The position numbers and the translations under genes are program-made. The notes beneath the pieces are model-generated. The model was given only the letters and a program-made list of their open reading frames with translations, was not told the origin of the DNA and made no database searches. This document shows, one piece after another, positions 7,400-15,261 of a stretch of 64,000 bases of DNA (positions are counted from its first letter, which is position 1; each line of letters opens with the position of its first letter). The stretch spans positions 120,049 through 184,048 of the forward strand of contig CAWECY010000001.1 in NCBI GenBank assembly GCA_963807775.1, read 5' to 3'. The DNA is from Bog-473 sp963807775 (GTDB lineage: Bacteria; Actinomycetota; Acidimicrobiia; Acidimicrobiales; RAAP-2).

Positions 7400-8692
7400 T
7401 CAGGCCCTCTCGAGCTCAGGCACCTTGTTGGCGCGACCCTTCTTCCTCAGCCGCCAGAAGCCGCGCGACTCGCCGAGCTCTGCGGTGTGGTTGGCGCTCG
7501 TCCCGAGGACGGGCTGCACCTCACCGGAGATGAACTGATGCATGCCCCCGGCCAGCTTCTGGCCGATGTCAGAGTTCGCGGCCGACACGAGGGCCGGCTT
7601 GCCCTTGTTGATCGACCTCATGACCTCCCGCGAGTAGGGGAGCGTGGAGACGATCTTGTTGTCGAGCACCTCCTGGACATCGTTGATGTCGATGCCGATG
7701 TCCTCCTCCACCTTGTTGAGCACCACGCCGATGCTGTCGCTGTTGATACGCAGTTTTTCGAGCGTGGTCAGGAACACCCGCATGTTCCTGATGCTGGGCA
7801 GATCGAGCGTGACCATGCAGAGCACCCGGGTGGAGTGGTCGAACGCGGCCAGGACCATCTCGGACAGCTGGGCCGGGGTGTCGACCACGATGTAGTCGAA
7901 GTGCCGGCGCAGCGCGCCCATGACCTTGTAGACGTCCTTCGGAGCGATCATGTCGGCGTCGGCCGGGCTGAACGGTGCGGCCAGGACCGAGAACCCGAGC
8001 TCGCACTCCTCGAGGTATTCCTCGACGTGCTCGTCCAGATCGTCGTCGTCGACCGGCTCCCGGGACAGCAGGTCCGAGATGGTGAACCGAGGCCGCAGGT
8101 GCAGTGCCGTGGAGACCTCGCCGAACTGCAGGTCGAGGTCCACCAGGCACACCCGCTGGCCGGTCTGGGCCGCCAGGTAGCACGCCAGGTTGGTGGCGTA
8201 GAACGTCTTGCCGCACCCGCCGCTCGACGAGGCGACCGTGAAGACCTCGGCGAACGTCGGTCGCTCGACGACGACGCCGTGGGCCACCACGGGCAGCGTG
8301 GGCGAGCTGCCCGACTCCGAGACGTCGGCGATGTCGAAAGCGCGCTTCAGAGCTGAGGACAGCTGGCGCTTGCTGGTCGGGTACTCCACCAGCTCGACCG
8401 CCCCGCTGCGCACGATGTCCGACAGGTTGGCCTTGGGCTTGGGCCCGAGGGCCAACACGACGGCCGGGACCGGGGAGGTGGCTCTCAGGTTGGCCAGCCG
8501 GGCCATGCCGGCGTGGCTGTCGAAGACCGGTCCGGCCACGAGGACGTCGAACGGGCCCTGCTCCTGCACCTCGTCCACCACATCAATGACGTTGGTGCTG
8601 GTGACCACCTGGTAGCCGGGGCCGAGGGAGGCCTGGATGGCCCGGCTGAGTGCCGGCGAGCGGCTGATGACGAGAATCCGGCGCGAGATCAT
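7400..8692 (-). CDS. tadZ: TadZ/CpaE ParA-like pilus localisation ATPase
   Basis: The gene encodes 430 residues starting at ATG 8692, chosen because its ATGA overlaps the cpaB stop. Residues 1-120 form a receiver-like atypical domain (MISRRILVISRSPALSRAIQ). Residues 150-380 are a MinD/ParA-type ATPase with the deviant Walker A ASSSGGCGKTFYATN at about 155 and the CLVDLDLQFGEVSTALHL switch region. TadZ/CpaE proteins place the pilus machinery in the cell. The C-terminal 60 residues are polar and lack recognised motifs. Intact, with length in the family range. Confidence 0.88.
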   Translation of the reverse strand: MISRRILVISRSPALSRAIQASLGPGYQVVTSTNVIDVVDEVQEQGPFDVLVAGPVFDSHAGMARLANLRATSPVPAVVLALGPKPKANLSDIVRSGAVELVEYPTSKRQLSSALKRAFDIADVSESGSSPTLPVVAHGVVVERPTFAEVFTVASSSGGCGKTFYATNLACYLAAQTGQRVCLVDLDLQFGEVSTALHLRPRFTISDLLSREPVDDDDLDEHVEEYLEECELGFSVLAAPFSPADADMIAPKDVYKVMGALRRHFDYIVVDTPAQLSEMVLAAFDHSTRVLCMVTLDLPSIRNMRVFLTTLEKLRINSDSIGVVLNKVEEDIGIDINDVQEVLDNKIVSTLPYSREVMRSINKGKPALVSAANSDIGQKLAGGMHQFISGEVQPVLGTSANHTAELGESRGFWRLRKKGRANKVPELERA

Positions 8693-9462
8693 GGGGCGGA
8701 CGTCGTCTGGTCGGTGCCGATGCACTGCCCCACGACCGGTGGCACGGTGTCCTTCTGGGTCTGTACCACGGAGATGGTCTCGTTCTGGGACAAGAAGGAG
8801 AGTGACCTGGCTTGACTCGGGCTCAGGGCCACCAGCAGCGTCTCGGAACTCGGGATGGTGCGGCCGCTCGACGCCGTCGCACCCTTGGTACCGGACAGTG
8901 CCGGGCTGGTGCTCGAGACGTCCAGTACCTGCACGTCGGCCATGGCCAGTTCGGTGCAGGGCAGCGGGAGCGTGGAGGACGCCGCGCTGTTGGTCGACAC
9001 CTTCGTGATGTTGGCGTAGACGTCGACATGTCCACCTGGCTGCAAGTAGCCGGCCAGGGACTCGGCCCCGCTGATCGTGACCGTCATGGCGTCGAGGCCC
9101 TGCGGCACCGAGATGGAGGACGTGCTGGCCAGCAACTGGGTCGAGGTGATGGCCTCGCCCTTGTGGATGGCCGTCGTCAGCACGGTGTCGCTCAGGCTCT
9201 CAAGCGAGCTCAGGTCGGTCGGCGAATACGACTTGGTCGGGACCAGCTCGAGGGCGACCATGTTCTGCGCCACCATGGCCGAGCCGGTGGTGCCGGCCGG
9301 GATGTTCGTCTTGGCGACCACGGCCGAGGTGGTCACGGGCGCCTGGACGGCTGAACCCCCGGCATGTTTGCTAGCACCCTGCACGCTGGCGTACGCGATG
9401 GCGCTGCCGGCAACGAACAGGATCGCCCCGATCAGGACCAGTATGAGCGTCTGCTTCTTCAC
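8689..9462 (-). CDS. cpaB: CpaB/RcpC pilus assembly protein (SAF domain)
   Basis: The gene encodes 257 residues from GTG 9462, preferred because GAAGGGGGAA precedes it by seven bases; an upstream in-frame codon would add 11 residues. An N-terminal helix (LILVLIGAILFVAGSAIAYA) anchors the protein, followed by a SAF-like segment (VVAKTNIPAGTTGSAMVAQNM) and a second domain with PGGHVDVYANI, as in CpaB/RcpC. These proteins sit on the outer side of the membrane in Tad systems. It is first of the minus-strand assembly operon and faces tadE across a 281-bp divergent regulatory region. Confidence 0.85.
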   Translation of the reverse strand: MKKQTLILVLIGAILFVAGSAIAYASVQGASKHAGGSAVQAPVTTSAVVAKTNIPAGTTGSAMVAQNMVALELVPTKSYSPTDLSSLESLSDTVLTTAIHKGEAITSTQLLASTSSISVPQGLDAMTVTISGAESLAGYLQPGGHVDVYANITKVSTNSAASSTLPLPCTELAMADVQVLDVSSTSPALSGTKGATASSGRTIPSSETLLVALSPSQARSLSFLSQNETISVVQTQKDTVPPVVGQCIGTDQTTSAP

Positions 9463-9564
9463 AGAACATTCCCCCTTCTCACAACCGACGGACAATGTGC
9501 GGAAACCATCACGAGTTCAATCGCCGTTGGTTCCGTTGAAAGGTACGACGGCAACAGGCCGAGG

Positions 9565-9585
9565 TACATAGGTCCTTTTGACCAT
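9565..9585 (-). promoter_or_regulatory. Tad-locus motif, copy at cpaB
   Basis: On the minus strand it reads ATGGTC, 7 bases, CCTATGTA and ends 103 bases upstream of the cpaB start. Together with the tadE copy it forms a large inverted repeat: GGTACATAGG at 9563-9572 pairs with CCTATGTACC at 9632-9641, and GACCATT pairs with AATGGTC. This is the shared control region of the two divergent tad operons. Confidence 0.65.
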
Positions 9586-9618
9586 TCTCCAATCGAGCGT
9601 CCCTGGTCGGACCCTCAA

Positions 9619-9639
9619 ATGGTCCATATGTCCTATGTA
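9619..9639 (+). promoter_or_regulatory. Tad-locus motif, copy at tadE
   Basis: The plus strand reads ATGGTC, 7 bases, CCTATGTA, ending 105 bases upstream of the tadE start. It is the divergent partner of the copy at 9565-9585 and the only copy facing right, matching the only rightward tad operon. Confidence 0.65.
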
Positions 9640-9743
9640 CCGAACCTCGCGGTCAGCCCAGAATCGAACTCGGACGTATCGCGGTTTCGGCCAATTGCAA
9701 AACGGTTGCGCCGCACCGGAAGTACGGAAGAGGGGGGTCCACG

Positions 9744-10268
9744 TTGGGACCGCGCACGTGGGACATTGTCAAAAGGTTGAGAGGCCGGGACCAGGACGAG
9801 CGCGGCGCCGAGATGGTCGAATTCGCGTTCGTCGTCGTCCTGCTCATCATGCTGCTCTATGGCATCGTCACCTATGGCCTGATCCTGTCTGCTCAGTCCA
9901 CCCTCACCCAGGCGGCGGCGGACGCCGCCCGGTCCGGCATCGTGTCGTCGTCGACAGCCGTGGCCACAGCCGAGGCGCAGGCGTGCACCGACGTGGGCTG
10001 GATGGACAAGACGTGCGTCGCCACGCCCCCCGTGAACCCCGCCGTCCCGAACCCTCAGTGTCCCGTTACCCCGGCCAGCGGAGACATAGTCGCCACTGCT
10101 TGTGAGGAGACCTGCCCGTCGAGCGCCACCAATACGTGTCTCGAGGTCACCGTGCAATACAACTACAGCACGGACCCGCTGTTCCCCGAGCTCCCGGGTT
10201 TTGGCCTCTTTGTGCCTTCGACGCTCTCTTCCACCAACGTCCTGCAGATCTCCACACCGAGCAACTAG
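9744..10268 (+). CDS. tadE: TadE-like pseudopilin
   Basis: The gene encodes 174 residues from TTG 9744 behind GAGGGGGG. The stretch ERGAEMVEFAFVVVLLIMLLY resembles a pilin processing site with Glu5 and one hydrophobic helix, the hallmark of TadE-type pseudopilins cleaved by the prepilin peptidase. The rest is an extracytoplasmic domain with eight or more cysteines, more than most TadE proteins. It is the first gene of a rightward operon with tadG and prepilin peptidase; the TAG stop abuts the next gene. Confidence 0.82.
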   Translation: MGPRTWDIVKRLRGRDQDERGAEMVEFAFVVVLLIMLLYGIVTYGLILSAQSTLTQAAADAARSGIVSSSTAVATAEAQACTDVGWMDKTCVATPPVNPAVPNPQCPVTPASGDIVATACEETCPSSATNTCLEVTVQYNYSTDPLFPELPGFGLFVPSTLSSTNVLQISTPSN

Positions 10269-11930
10269 GTGAGGGCCATGTCCTGGATCAAGAGGATGGC
10301 GCGGGATCGCCGCAGCGACGAGCGTGGCGTCACGCTGGTCTTCACCGCTATCTGCATGGTGGGCTTGCTCTGGGCCGGCGCCATGGGAGTCGACCTCGGT
10401 TTCAGCGTGTGGGGCAGCCGGACAGCCCAAGCCATGGCCGACACGGCGGCGCTCGACATGGGCCGCTACATCGGCCTCGCGGACCAGATCACAACCCTCG
10501 ACGGCGGCGACCCTGCGCTCCAGGCGTACTTGAACGGCAAGCTGGCCAACGTCTTGACCGAAAACGGCTCTAACGCGTCTCTCACCGTCACCCCCGGTCT
10601 CTGGTCGGAGTCCAATGGTGTTTGGTCCTGGAGCGTCCCGAGCGCCGGGTGTTCGCCTACGGTCCCGCCGTCGGGTCCCGCGTGCAACGCCGTGAAGGTC
10701 TCGGCGATCCAGGCCGTCCCGCAGATCTTCTTCGGAGGGTTCAACGCGCTGACCGGGCACGCCAGCAACAGCAGCGCCTACACAATCGTCTCCGACACGC
10801 CTGAATCCTCGTTCTCCGTGGGCTCGTACCTGGCCAACTTCAGCACGCAGCAGTCGGACGTTATGAACGACATCCTGGGCTCCATCGACACCAACCCCGG
10901 ATCGCTCAACATCTCGCTGGCGGGCTACGAGGGGCTCGCCAACACCTACGTCACCTTGAACCAGCTGATCACGGCCTCCGGAACTCTCCTCAACTCGTCG
11001 GACGTCATGACCACCTCGTTGAGTGCCTCCCAGTGGCTCGGCATTTGGGAGGACGCCGTGGACAACCAGGAGGCGAGCCTCAACTGCGGTGCCTCGCCCA
11101 CACCCAGCGCTTGCACGGCCTACAGCACGATGACCGGAGACCTGAGCTTCGCCAACTCCGATTCCATTGACCTGTGCTCGATGTTCACGATCAACGGGAC
11201 GTCCTGCGGCACCGTCTCTACGGCCGACCTCAACGCCAGCCTCGATGTGCTCCAAGCCCTCACCACCGAGGCGGAGGTCACCAACGGAAACAGCGGGATC
11301 AACGTCACCTCGGCCCTCAACCTGACCGACGCGCCGCTGAACTTCGGCACGGTGGACCTCTACCTCGACGTGATCCAACCGGCGCAGGTGGCCTACGGGC
11401 CCGTGGGCACCGTGGCCGAGACGGCCCAGGTGTCGTCGGATCTCACCATGAACCTCTCGGACGGGGGTCTGCCGCTGGGCACCCTCAGCATCCCCCTGTC
11501 CGCCGCCAGCGCCACCTCGACGCTCAACACCATCACCTGCTCTTCGAACGCCATGACGAGCACGAAGATCAACACGACGACGGCGGCGGCCAGCGGAACC
11601 GTGACACTGTCGGGCGTCGGGAATGTCGCCACGCTGAACGTCAGTGGTGTCAACAACGGCGCCACCTCCTACAGCGCCAGCGTGGTGCCGCCGACGGCGA
11701 CCACACAGACGAACAACACGAACCCGAAGTCAGTGGGCTCGACGAGCCCGACGCTGAACTACAGCGGTGTCGCCGGCGGGCTCAACTCGCTGATAAGTCC
11801 CTTGCTCGCATCAACCTCGGTGGTCTCCGAGGCTTACGGATCGGCGCTCCAAGGGGCGGGCGTCTCGCTCGCCGGAGCAGAGATCGCCGATCTCAGTACC
11901 AACTGCGACGCAGTCTCCATCGTCCAATGA
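10269..11930 (+). CDS. tadG: TadG-like pilus-associated protein
   Basis: The gene encodes 553 residues from GTG 10269, or three codons later at ATG 10278. It begins with a Tad-like N-terminal helix (DERGVTLVFTAICMVGLLWA) and continues RTAQAMADTAALDMGRYIG, the conserved pattern of TadG/Tad-like minor subunits. The remaining 480 residues are a Ser/Thr/Asn-rich extracellular region with scattered cysteines and no von Willebrand MIDAS motif that I can see. TadG proteins are minor pilus or surface components. It follows tadE directly and overlaps the prepilin peptidase gene by four bases. Confidence 0.75.
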   Translation: MRAMSWIKRMARDRRSDERGVTLVFTAICMVGLLWAGAMGVDLGFSVWGSRTAQAMADTAALDMGRYIGLADQITTLDGGDPALQAYLNGKLANVLTENGSNASLTVTPGLWSESNGVWSWSVPSAGCSPTVPPSGPACNAVKVSAIQAVPQIFFGGFNALTGHASNSSAYTIVSDTPESSFSVGSYLANFSTQQSDVMNDILGSIDTNPGSLNISLAGYEGLANTYVTLNQLITASGTLLNSSDVMTTSLSASQWLGIWEDAVDNQEASLNCGASPTPSACTAYSTMTGDLSFANSDSIDLCSMFTINGTSCGTVSTADLNASLDVLQALTTEAEVTNGNSGINVTSALNLTDAPLNFGTVDLYLDVIQPAQVAYGPVGTVAETAQVSSDLTMNLSDGGLPLGTLSIPLSAASATSTLNTITCSSNAMTSTKINTTTAAASGTVTLSGVGNVATLNVSGVNNGATSYSASVVPPTATTQTNNTNPKSVGSTSPTLNYSGVAGGLNSLISPLLASTSVVSEAYGSALQGAGVSLAGAEIADLSTNCDAVSIVQ

Positions 11931-12619
11931 GCGCCCCGATTTCCCTTCTCGGTGGCGCCTTACTAGGCGTGGCGGCTGGTTCCCTGCTGGTCCCTGTCAC
12001 CCGTAGGGAACTGGCCGCCGCCCTGACCAGGTCAACATCTGGTCAGGGCGGCGTCGCCACCGAGTTGGACAGTCCACGCGTCACGCCGTGGCACTGGGTC
12101 GCCCTGGCCGTCGTCTCGGGGCTGCTCCCCGCCTACGTCGTGCACCGGGTCGGTTGGTCAATCATCGCCCTGCCGCCGCTGCTGCTGCTCGTGGGCCTGA
12201 TTCAGCTGGGCTACTGCGACCTCACCAAGCGCCTCCTGCCCAAGACGCTCGTCTACGCGCTCACCGGCGCCGTCATCGTCAGCGGCATCGTCATCGCCGG
12301 CGTCATGCACGAGTGGGGCCGCCTGAAGGTCGCCTCCATCGGTGGCCTCGTCTTCTTCGCGCTGTTCCTCGTCATCAACCTGATCAACCCGCGCTGGCTG
12401 GCCTTCGGCGACGTCCGTCTCTCCCTCGTCGTCGGCTTCGGGCTGGCCTGGGTGAGCCCGGTGGCGCTACTCGAAGGGTTCTTCGTCGCCAACCTGCTGG
12501 CCGCGGTCGTCGGGTTCGGACTGATCCTGGTGCGCCGGGCCGACCGGAGGGCGTTCGCCGTCCCGTTCGGCCTCTACCTGGCTCTCGGTACCGCGCTGGT
12601 CCTGGCCACCTGGAGCTGA
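11927..12619 (+). CDS. tadV: Type IV prepilin peptidase (TadV/CpaA)
   Basis: The gene encodes 230 residues from ATG 11927, overlapping the tadG stop as ATGA. It is an A24 aspartic membrane protease: the first catalytic Asp lies in LGYCDLTKRLLP and the second in LAFGDVRLSLVVG. It has about seven membrane helices. The N-terminal cytoplasmic methylase domain of PilD is absent, as in TadV. It would cleave the Flp pilins and TadE after the Gly of the ERG site. A hairpin at 12619-12638 closes the operon. Confidence 0.88.
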   Translation: MSAPISLLGGALLGVAAGSLLVPVTRRELAAALTRSTSGQGGVATELDSPRVTPWHWVALAVVSGLLPAYVVHRVGWSIIALPPLLLLVGLIQLGYCDLTKRLLPKTLVYALTGAVIVSGIVIAGVMHEWGRLKVASIGGLVFFALFLVINLINPRWLAFGDVRLSLVVGFGLAWVSPVALLEGFFVANLLAAVVGFGLILVRRADRRAFAVPFGLYLALGTALVLATWS

Positions 12620-12638
12620 CGCCCGGAGTCAACCGGGC
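12619..12638. terminator. Hairpin between convergent genes
   Basis: Perfect 7-bp arms CGCCCGG and CCGGGCG with a 6-base loop lie at the end of the prepilin peptidase gene and before the convergent stop at 12654. It is suitable as a bidirectional terminator, although there is no long T-run. Confidence 0.55.
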
Positions 12639-12653
12639 GCGGGTGGTCGCCGA

Positions 12654-13616
12654 TCAGCCCCGGCGCCGGAAGTGTCGCTCGATCTCGTTGGCGTAGGTCC
12701 GGCCCAGCGAGTCCGCATGGGCGCCGATCCAGTCGCTCACGGCGATGGTCCCGGTGGGTGGGCCGTCGGTGTCCGCCAGGCCGTCGGCCATGGCGCGGAA
12801 CTCGTCGCCGGTGAGCAGCACGTCGTGCACGGCGAGGCCGAGCACGGAGGCCAGCAGCGGGACCAGCGCACCGGGCACCCGCACGATGCGGCTCCGGCTG
12901 CCCACGGCGTCCCGGATGAGGTGGACCAGTTCGAAGAAGGTCGGGCGCTCGGGGCCGACGGCGTCGATCACGGCGTTGGCCCGCTCGCTCCCGGCGGCCA
13001 CGGCCAGTGCCGCCAGGTCGTCGATGTGGATGGCCCGGATGCGGTAGTCGCCCCGGCCACCCACCCCGAACACGGGCAGGTGACGCAGCAACCACGCGAT
13101 GTTGTTGATCAGCACACCGTCGCCGCCGAAGAGGATGGCGGGCCGGAGCACGGCGTAGGGCACGTCGACCTCGGCCAGGGCTCGCTCGACCTCCGCCTTG
13201 CCGCGGAAGTAGGCGTAGGGCGACGAGATGCTCGGGTGCGTGATCGACACGTGCACGATCCGTTCCACCCCGGCCTGGCGGGCGGCGTGGAAGAGGGCGC
13301 GCGAGTTGGCCACGGCGCGGTCGTGGTCGTCGCCCCCGTGCGGGAACCGCACCCAGTACGTGTTGTAGAGCGTGGTCGCTCCCTGGAGCGACCGGCTCAA
13401 CCCGAGCAGGTCGTCGAAGTCGAGCGGCCGGACGTCGATCGTGTGCCCTGCCCCGGCGCGGTCGGGGTGCCCGGTCAGTGTCCGCACCGGTCTTCCGGCA
13501 TCCAACAGCCGGCGTGCGATCGCGCCGCCCGAGTAGCTGAACGCGCCGGTCACCACGTCGAACCCGTCCGATGGGAAGGTCCCTGCCTGCTCGCGCAACG
13601 CGCTGGCTTGCGTCAT
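12654..13616 (-). CDS. NAD(P)-binding NmrA/SDR-like protein
   Basis: The gene encodes 320 residues from ATG 13616, which has a strong GGAGGAG ribosome binding site and an ATGA overlap with the upstream TetR gene. A Rossmann start is seen in DVVTGAFSYSGGAIARRLL (GxxxxxG), followed by HVSITHPSISSPYAYFRGKA, an SDR-type Y-x3-K pattern, and VLRPAILFG. These features fit atypical extended SDRs (NAD-dependent epimerase or NmrA-like). Substrate is unknown. It is the second gene of a TetR-led operon divergent from a phytanoyl-CoA dioxygenase-like gene. Confidence 0.75.
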   Translation of the reverse strand: MTQASALREQAGTFPSDGFDVVTGAFSYSGGAIARRLLDAGRPVRTLTGHPDRAGAGHTIDVRPLDFDDLLGLSRSLQGATTLYNTYWVRFPHGGDDHDRAVANSRALFHAARQAGVERIVHVSITHPSISSPYAYFRGKAEVERALAEVDVPYAVLRPAILFGGDGVLINNIAWLLRHLPVFGVGGRGDYRIRAIHIDDLAALAVAAGSERANAVIDAVGPERPTFFELVHLIRDAVGSRSRIVRVPGALVPLLASVLGLAVHDVLLTGDEFRAMADGLADTDGPPTGTIAVSDWIGAHADSLGRTYANEIERHFRRRG

Positions 13617-14263
13617 GTCGACTCCTCCTTCGCCGGAACGGCTCCGACCATCTGCAACAGACCTGCCAGCTGCCGAGCGCGGTCGAACAGCGCCAGCGCC
13701 GCGGTGCGATCGCCGTCGAGATGCACCAGCATCTCGAGCCCGAGATAGAGCGCCACGACGGCGTGGGCGGCCAGGTCGGGCTCGACCAGCGTCGAGAGCG
13801 GCCCCCCGTCGAGCACGCCTCCGATGGCGTCCGCGGCGAAGCGGTGCCACGGAGCGAGGCGCGCCGCCACCTCGGGCGCCAGCCCGGGCGTCGACGACGC
13901 CCCGGCGATCATCTCGGCCAGGACGGCCATATGCCCCGCGTCGAGATCCTCTTCGAAGACCGCCCGCGCCGTCTCCACCAGCTCGCTCACGCCGTCAGCG
14001 CGGTCGACCGCCTCCTGGTAGCGGAGGCGGCGCGTCTCGCTCACCTCGTCCAGCGCGGCGAGGAGCAGGTTGGGCACTGAGCCGAAGTGGTAGAAGACGA
14101 GGCCCTGGTTGCAGCCGGCCCGCTGGGCGATCTCCCGGGCGCTTGCCCCGGCGAAGCCGACCTCCCGGAGGGCGGCGACGGCGCCGCGGACCAGCGCCTG
14201 ACGGGTCTCCTCGCCGCTCGCAGAGGCCGATCGCCCCACCGCCGCCCTGCTTCCCGATTTCGC
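13613..14263 (-). CDS. TetR-family regulator
   Basis: The gene encodes 216 residues from GTG 14263, with AAGGACGAGG upstream. An earlier in-frame GTG at 14302 is rejected because it lies inside the operator palindrome. The N-terminal HTH is ALREVGFAGASAREIAQRAG followed by CNQGLVFYHFGSVPNLL, typical of TetR. The rest is an all-helical ligand domain. It is coupled by ATGA overlap to the SDR gene. The perfect inverted repeat just upstream suggests autoregulation and control of the divergent gene at 14367. Confidence 0.85.
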   Translation of the reverse strand, partial: AKSGSRAAVGRSASASGEETRQALVRGAVAALREVGFAGASAREIAQRAGCNQGLVFYHFGSVPNLLLAALDEVSETRRLRYQEAVDRADGVSELVETARAVFEEDLDAGHMAVLAEMIAGASSTPGLAPEVAARLAPWHRFAADAIGGVLDGGPLSTLVEPDLAAHAVVALYLGLEMLVHLDGDRTAALALFDRARQLAGLLQMVGAVPAKEEST

Positions 14264-14288
14264 CACGCCCTCGTCCTTTAAGTAGATA

Positions 14289-14308
14289 GTTTGAGCAATC
14301 ACTCAAAC
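14289..14308. promoter_or_regulatory. TetR operator palindrome
   Basis: Perfect inverted repeat GTTTGAG, 6-base spacer CAATCA, CTCAAAC. It lies 26 bases upstream of the TetR gene start and 59 bases upstream of the divergent phytanoyl-CoA dioxygenase-like gene, so one bound dimer could control both. Confidence 0.75.
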
Positions 14309-14366
14309 CTAGACCGATGCGGCCGTCTCCGCAAGATCCCAGCGTGGCGGGGGTAACGTCCGACCC

Positions 14367-15257
14367 GTGCCCTCCCTCCTGACGGCCGAGCTCAAGGAAC
14401 GCTGGGACACCGACGGCTGGTGCGTGATCCCCGGCGTCATCCCGGCCGAGCAGCTGGCGGGAGCCCAGGACGCCGTGCACCGCCACTTCCCCACGCCGGC
14501 CGAGATGGTCGAGCTCGGCGGCACCGAGGCCGGGCAATGGCACACCTGGGACGCGCCGTGGCCGGAGTTCCCGTTCCACAGCTCGCGGCTCAACGCACTT
14601 GTGCTGCACGACAACGTCATCGACCTGGCCGAGGGCCTGCTGGGCACCAGCGAGCTCGCGCTCTACATGGGGATCGTCACGGCGAAGTACGCGCAGCAAG
14701 CGTCGGGGTACAACCAGCTCCTGCACGCGGACTACCCCAACCACATGCTCGTCGTGCCGCGCCACGAGGTGGGCTACCAGCAAGTGGAGTTCTTCGTGTA
14801 CGTCACCGACGTCACCTCCGAGGACGGCGCCACCCGTTTCGTCTCGTGGCAGAAGACGAAGGACATCCCGGTCGAACAGCACACCCTGAACTACGTGGAT
14901 TACGCCGAGCTCTACGCCAACCCGTCGGACGCGGCGGCACCGGCCGGCTCCGTCGTGGCGTACCGGCCCGACGTCTACCACCGCTCGGTCGACCACACCG
15001 ACCCGGCCCGCTACCGGATCATGCTCCACGTCTCGTTCCGCCATCGTGACGCGGCGTGGGGTGGTTACCAAGCCTGGCCGTTCCGGGGGTTCTCCACCGA
15101 ACTGCGGAAGTACGTCGCCCAGGCCACCCCGCGCCAGTTAGCCCTTCTCGGCGTGCCCGAGCCCGGGCACCCCTACTGGAACGAGGCCACGCTGGAAGGC
15201 ATGGAGGCCCGATACCCGGGCCTCGACATGTCGCCGTGGCGCGACGCCGCCCGCTGA
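14367..15257 (+). CDS. Phytanoyl-CoA dioxygenase-like Fe(II)/2-oxoglutarate oxygenase
   Basis: The gene encodes 296 residues from GTG 14367. The facial triad is visible as H120 and D122 in LLHADYPNH and the distal His at about 205 in DVYHRSVDH, followed by the 2-oxoglutarate-binding Arg region DPARYRIML. PhyH enzymes hydroxylate diverse substrates, often coenzyme A thioesters or small metabolites, with Fe(II), O2 and 2-oxoglutarate. The protein is complete. The palindrome shared with the divergent TetR gene suggests inducible control. It converges on the amidase gene, whose stop is 5 bases away. Confidence 0.85.
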   Translation: MPSLLTAELKERWDTDGWCVIPGVIPAEQLAGAQDAVHRHFPTPAEMVELGGTEAGQWHTWDAPWPEFPFHSSRLNALVLHDNVIDLAEGLLGTSELALYMGIVTAKYAQQASGYNQLLHADYPNHMLVVPRHEVGYQQVEFFVYVTDVTSEDGATRFVSWQKTKDIPVEQHTLNYVDYAELYANPSDAAAPAGSVVAYRPDVYHRSVDHTDPARYRIMLHVSFRHRDAAWGGYQAWPFRGFSTELRKYVAQATPRQLALLGVPEPGHPYWNEATLEGMEARYPGLDMSPWRDAAR

Positions 15258-15261
15258 AGCG

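Noticed and set aside
9633..11378. Long open frame on the minus strand opposite tadE/tadG
   Set aside because: It mirrors the GC-rich third codon positions of tadE and tadG, has Arg/Gly/His-rich composition and no start signals. It is a shadow frame.
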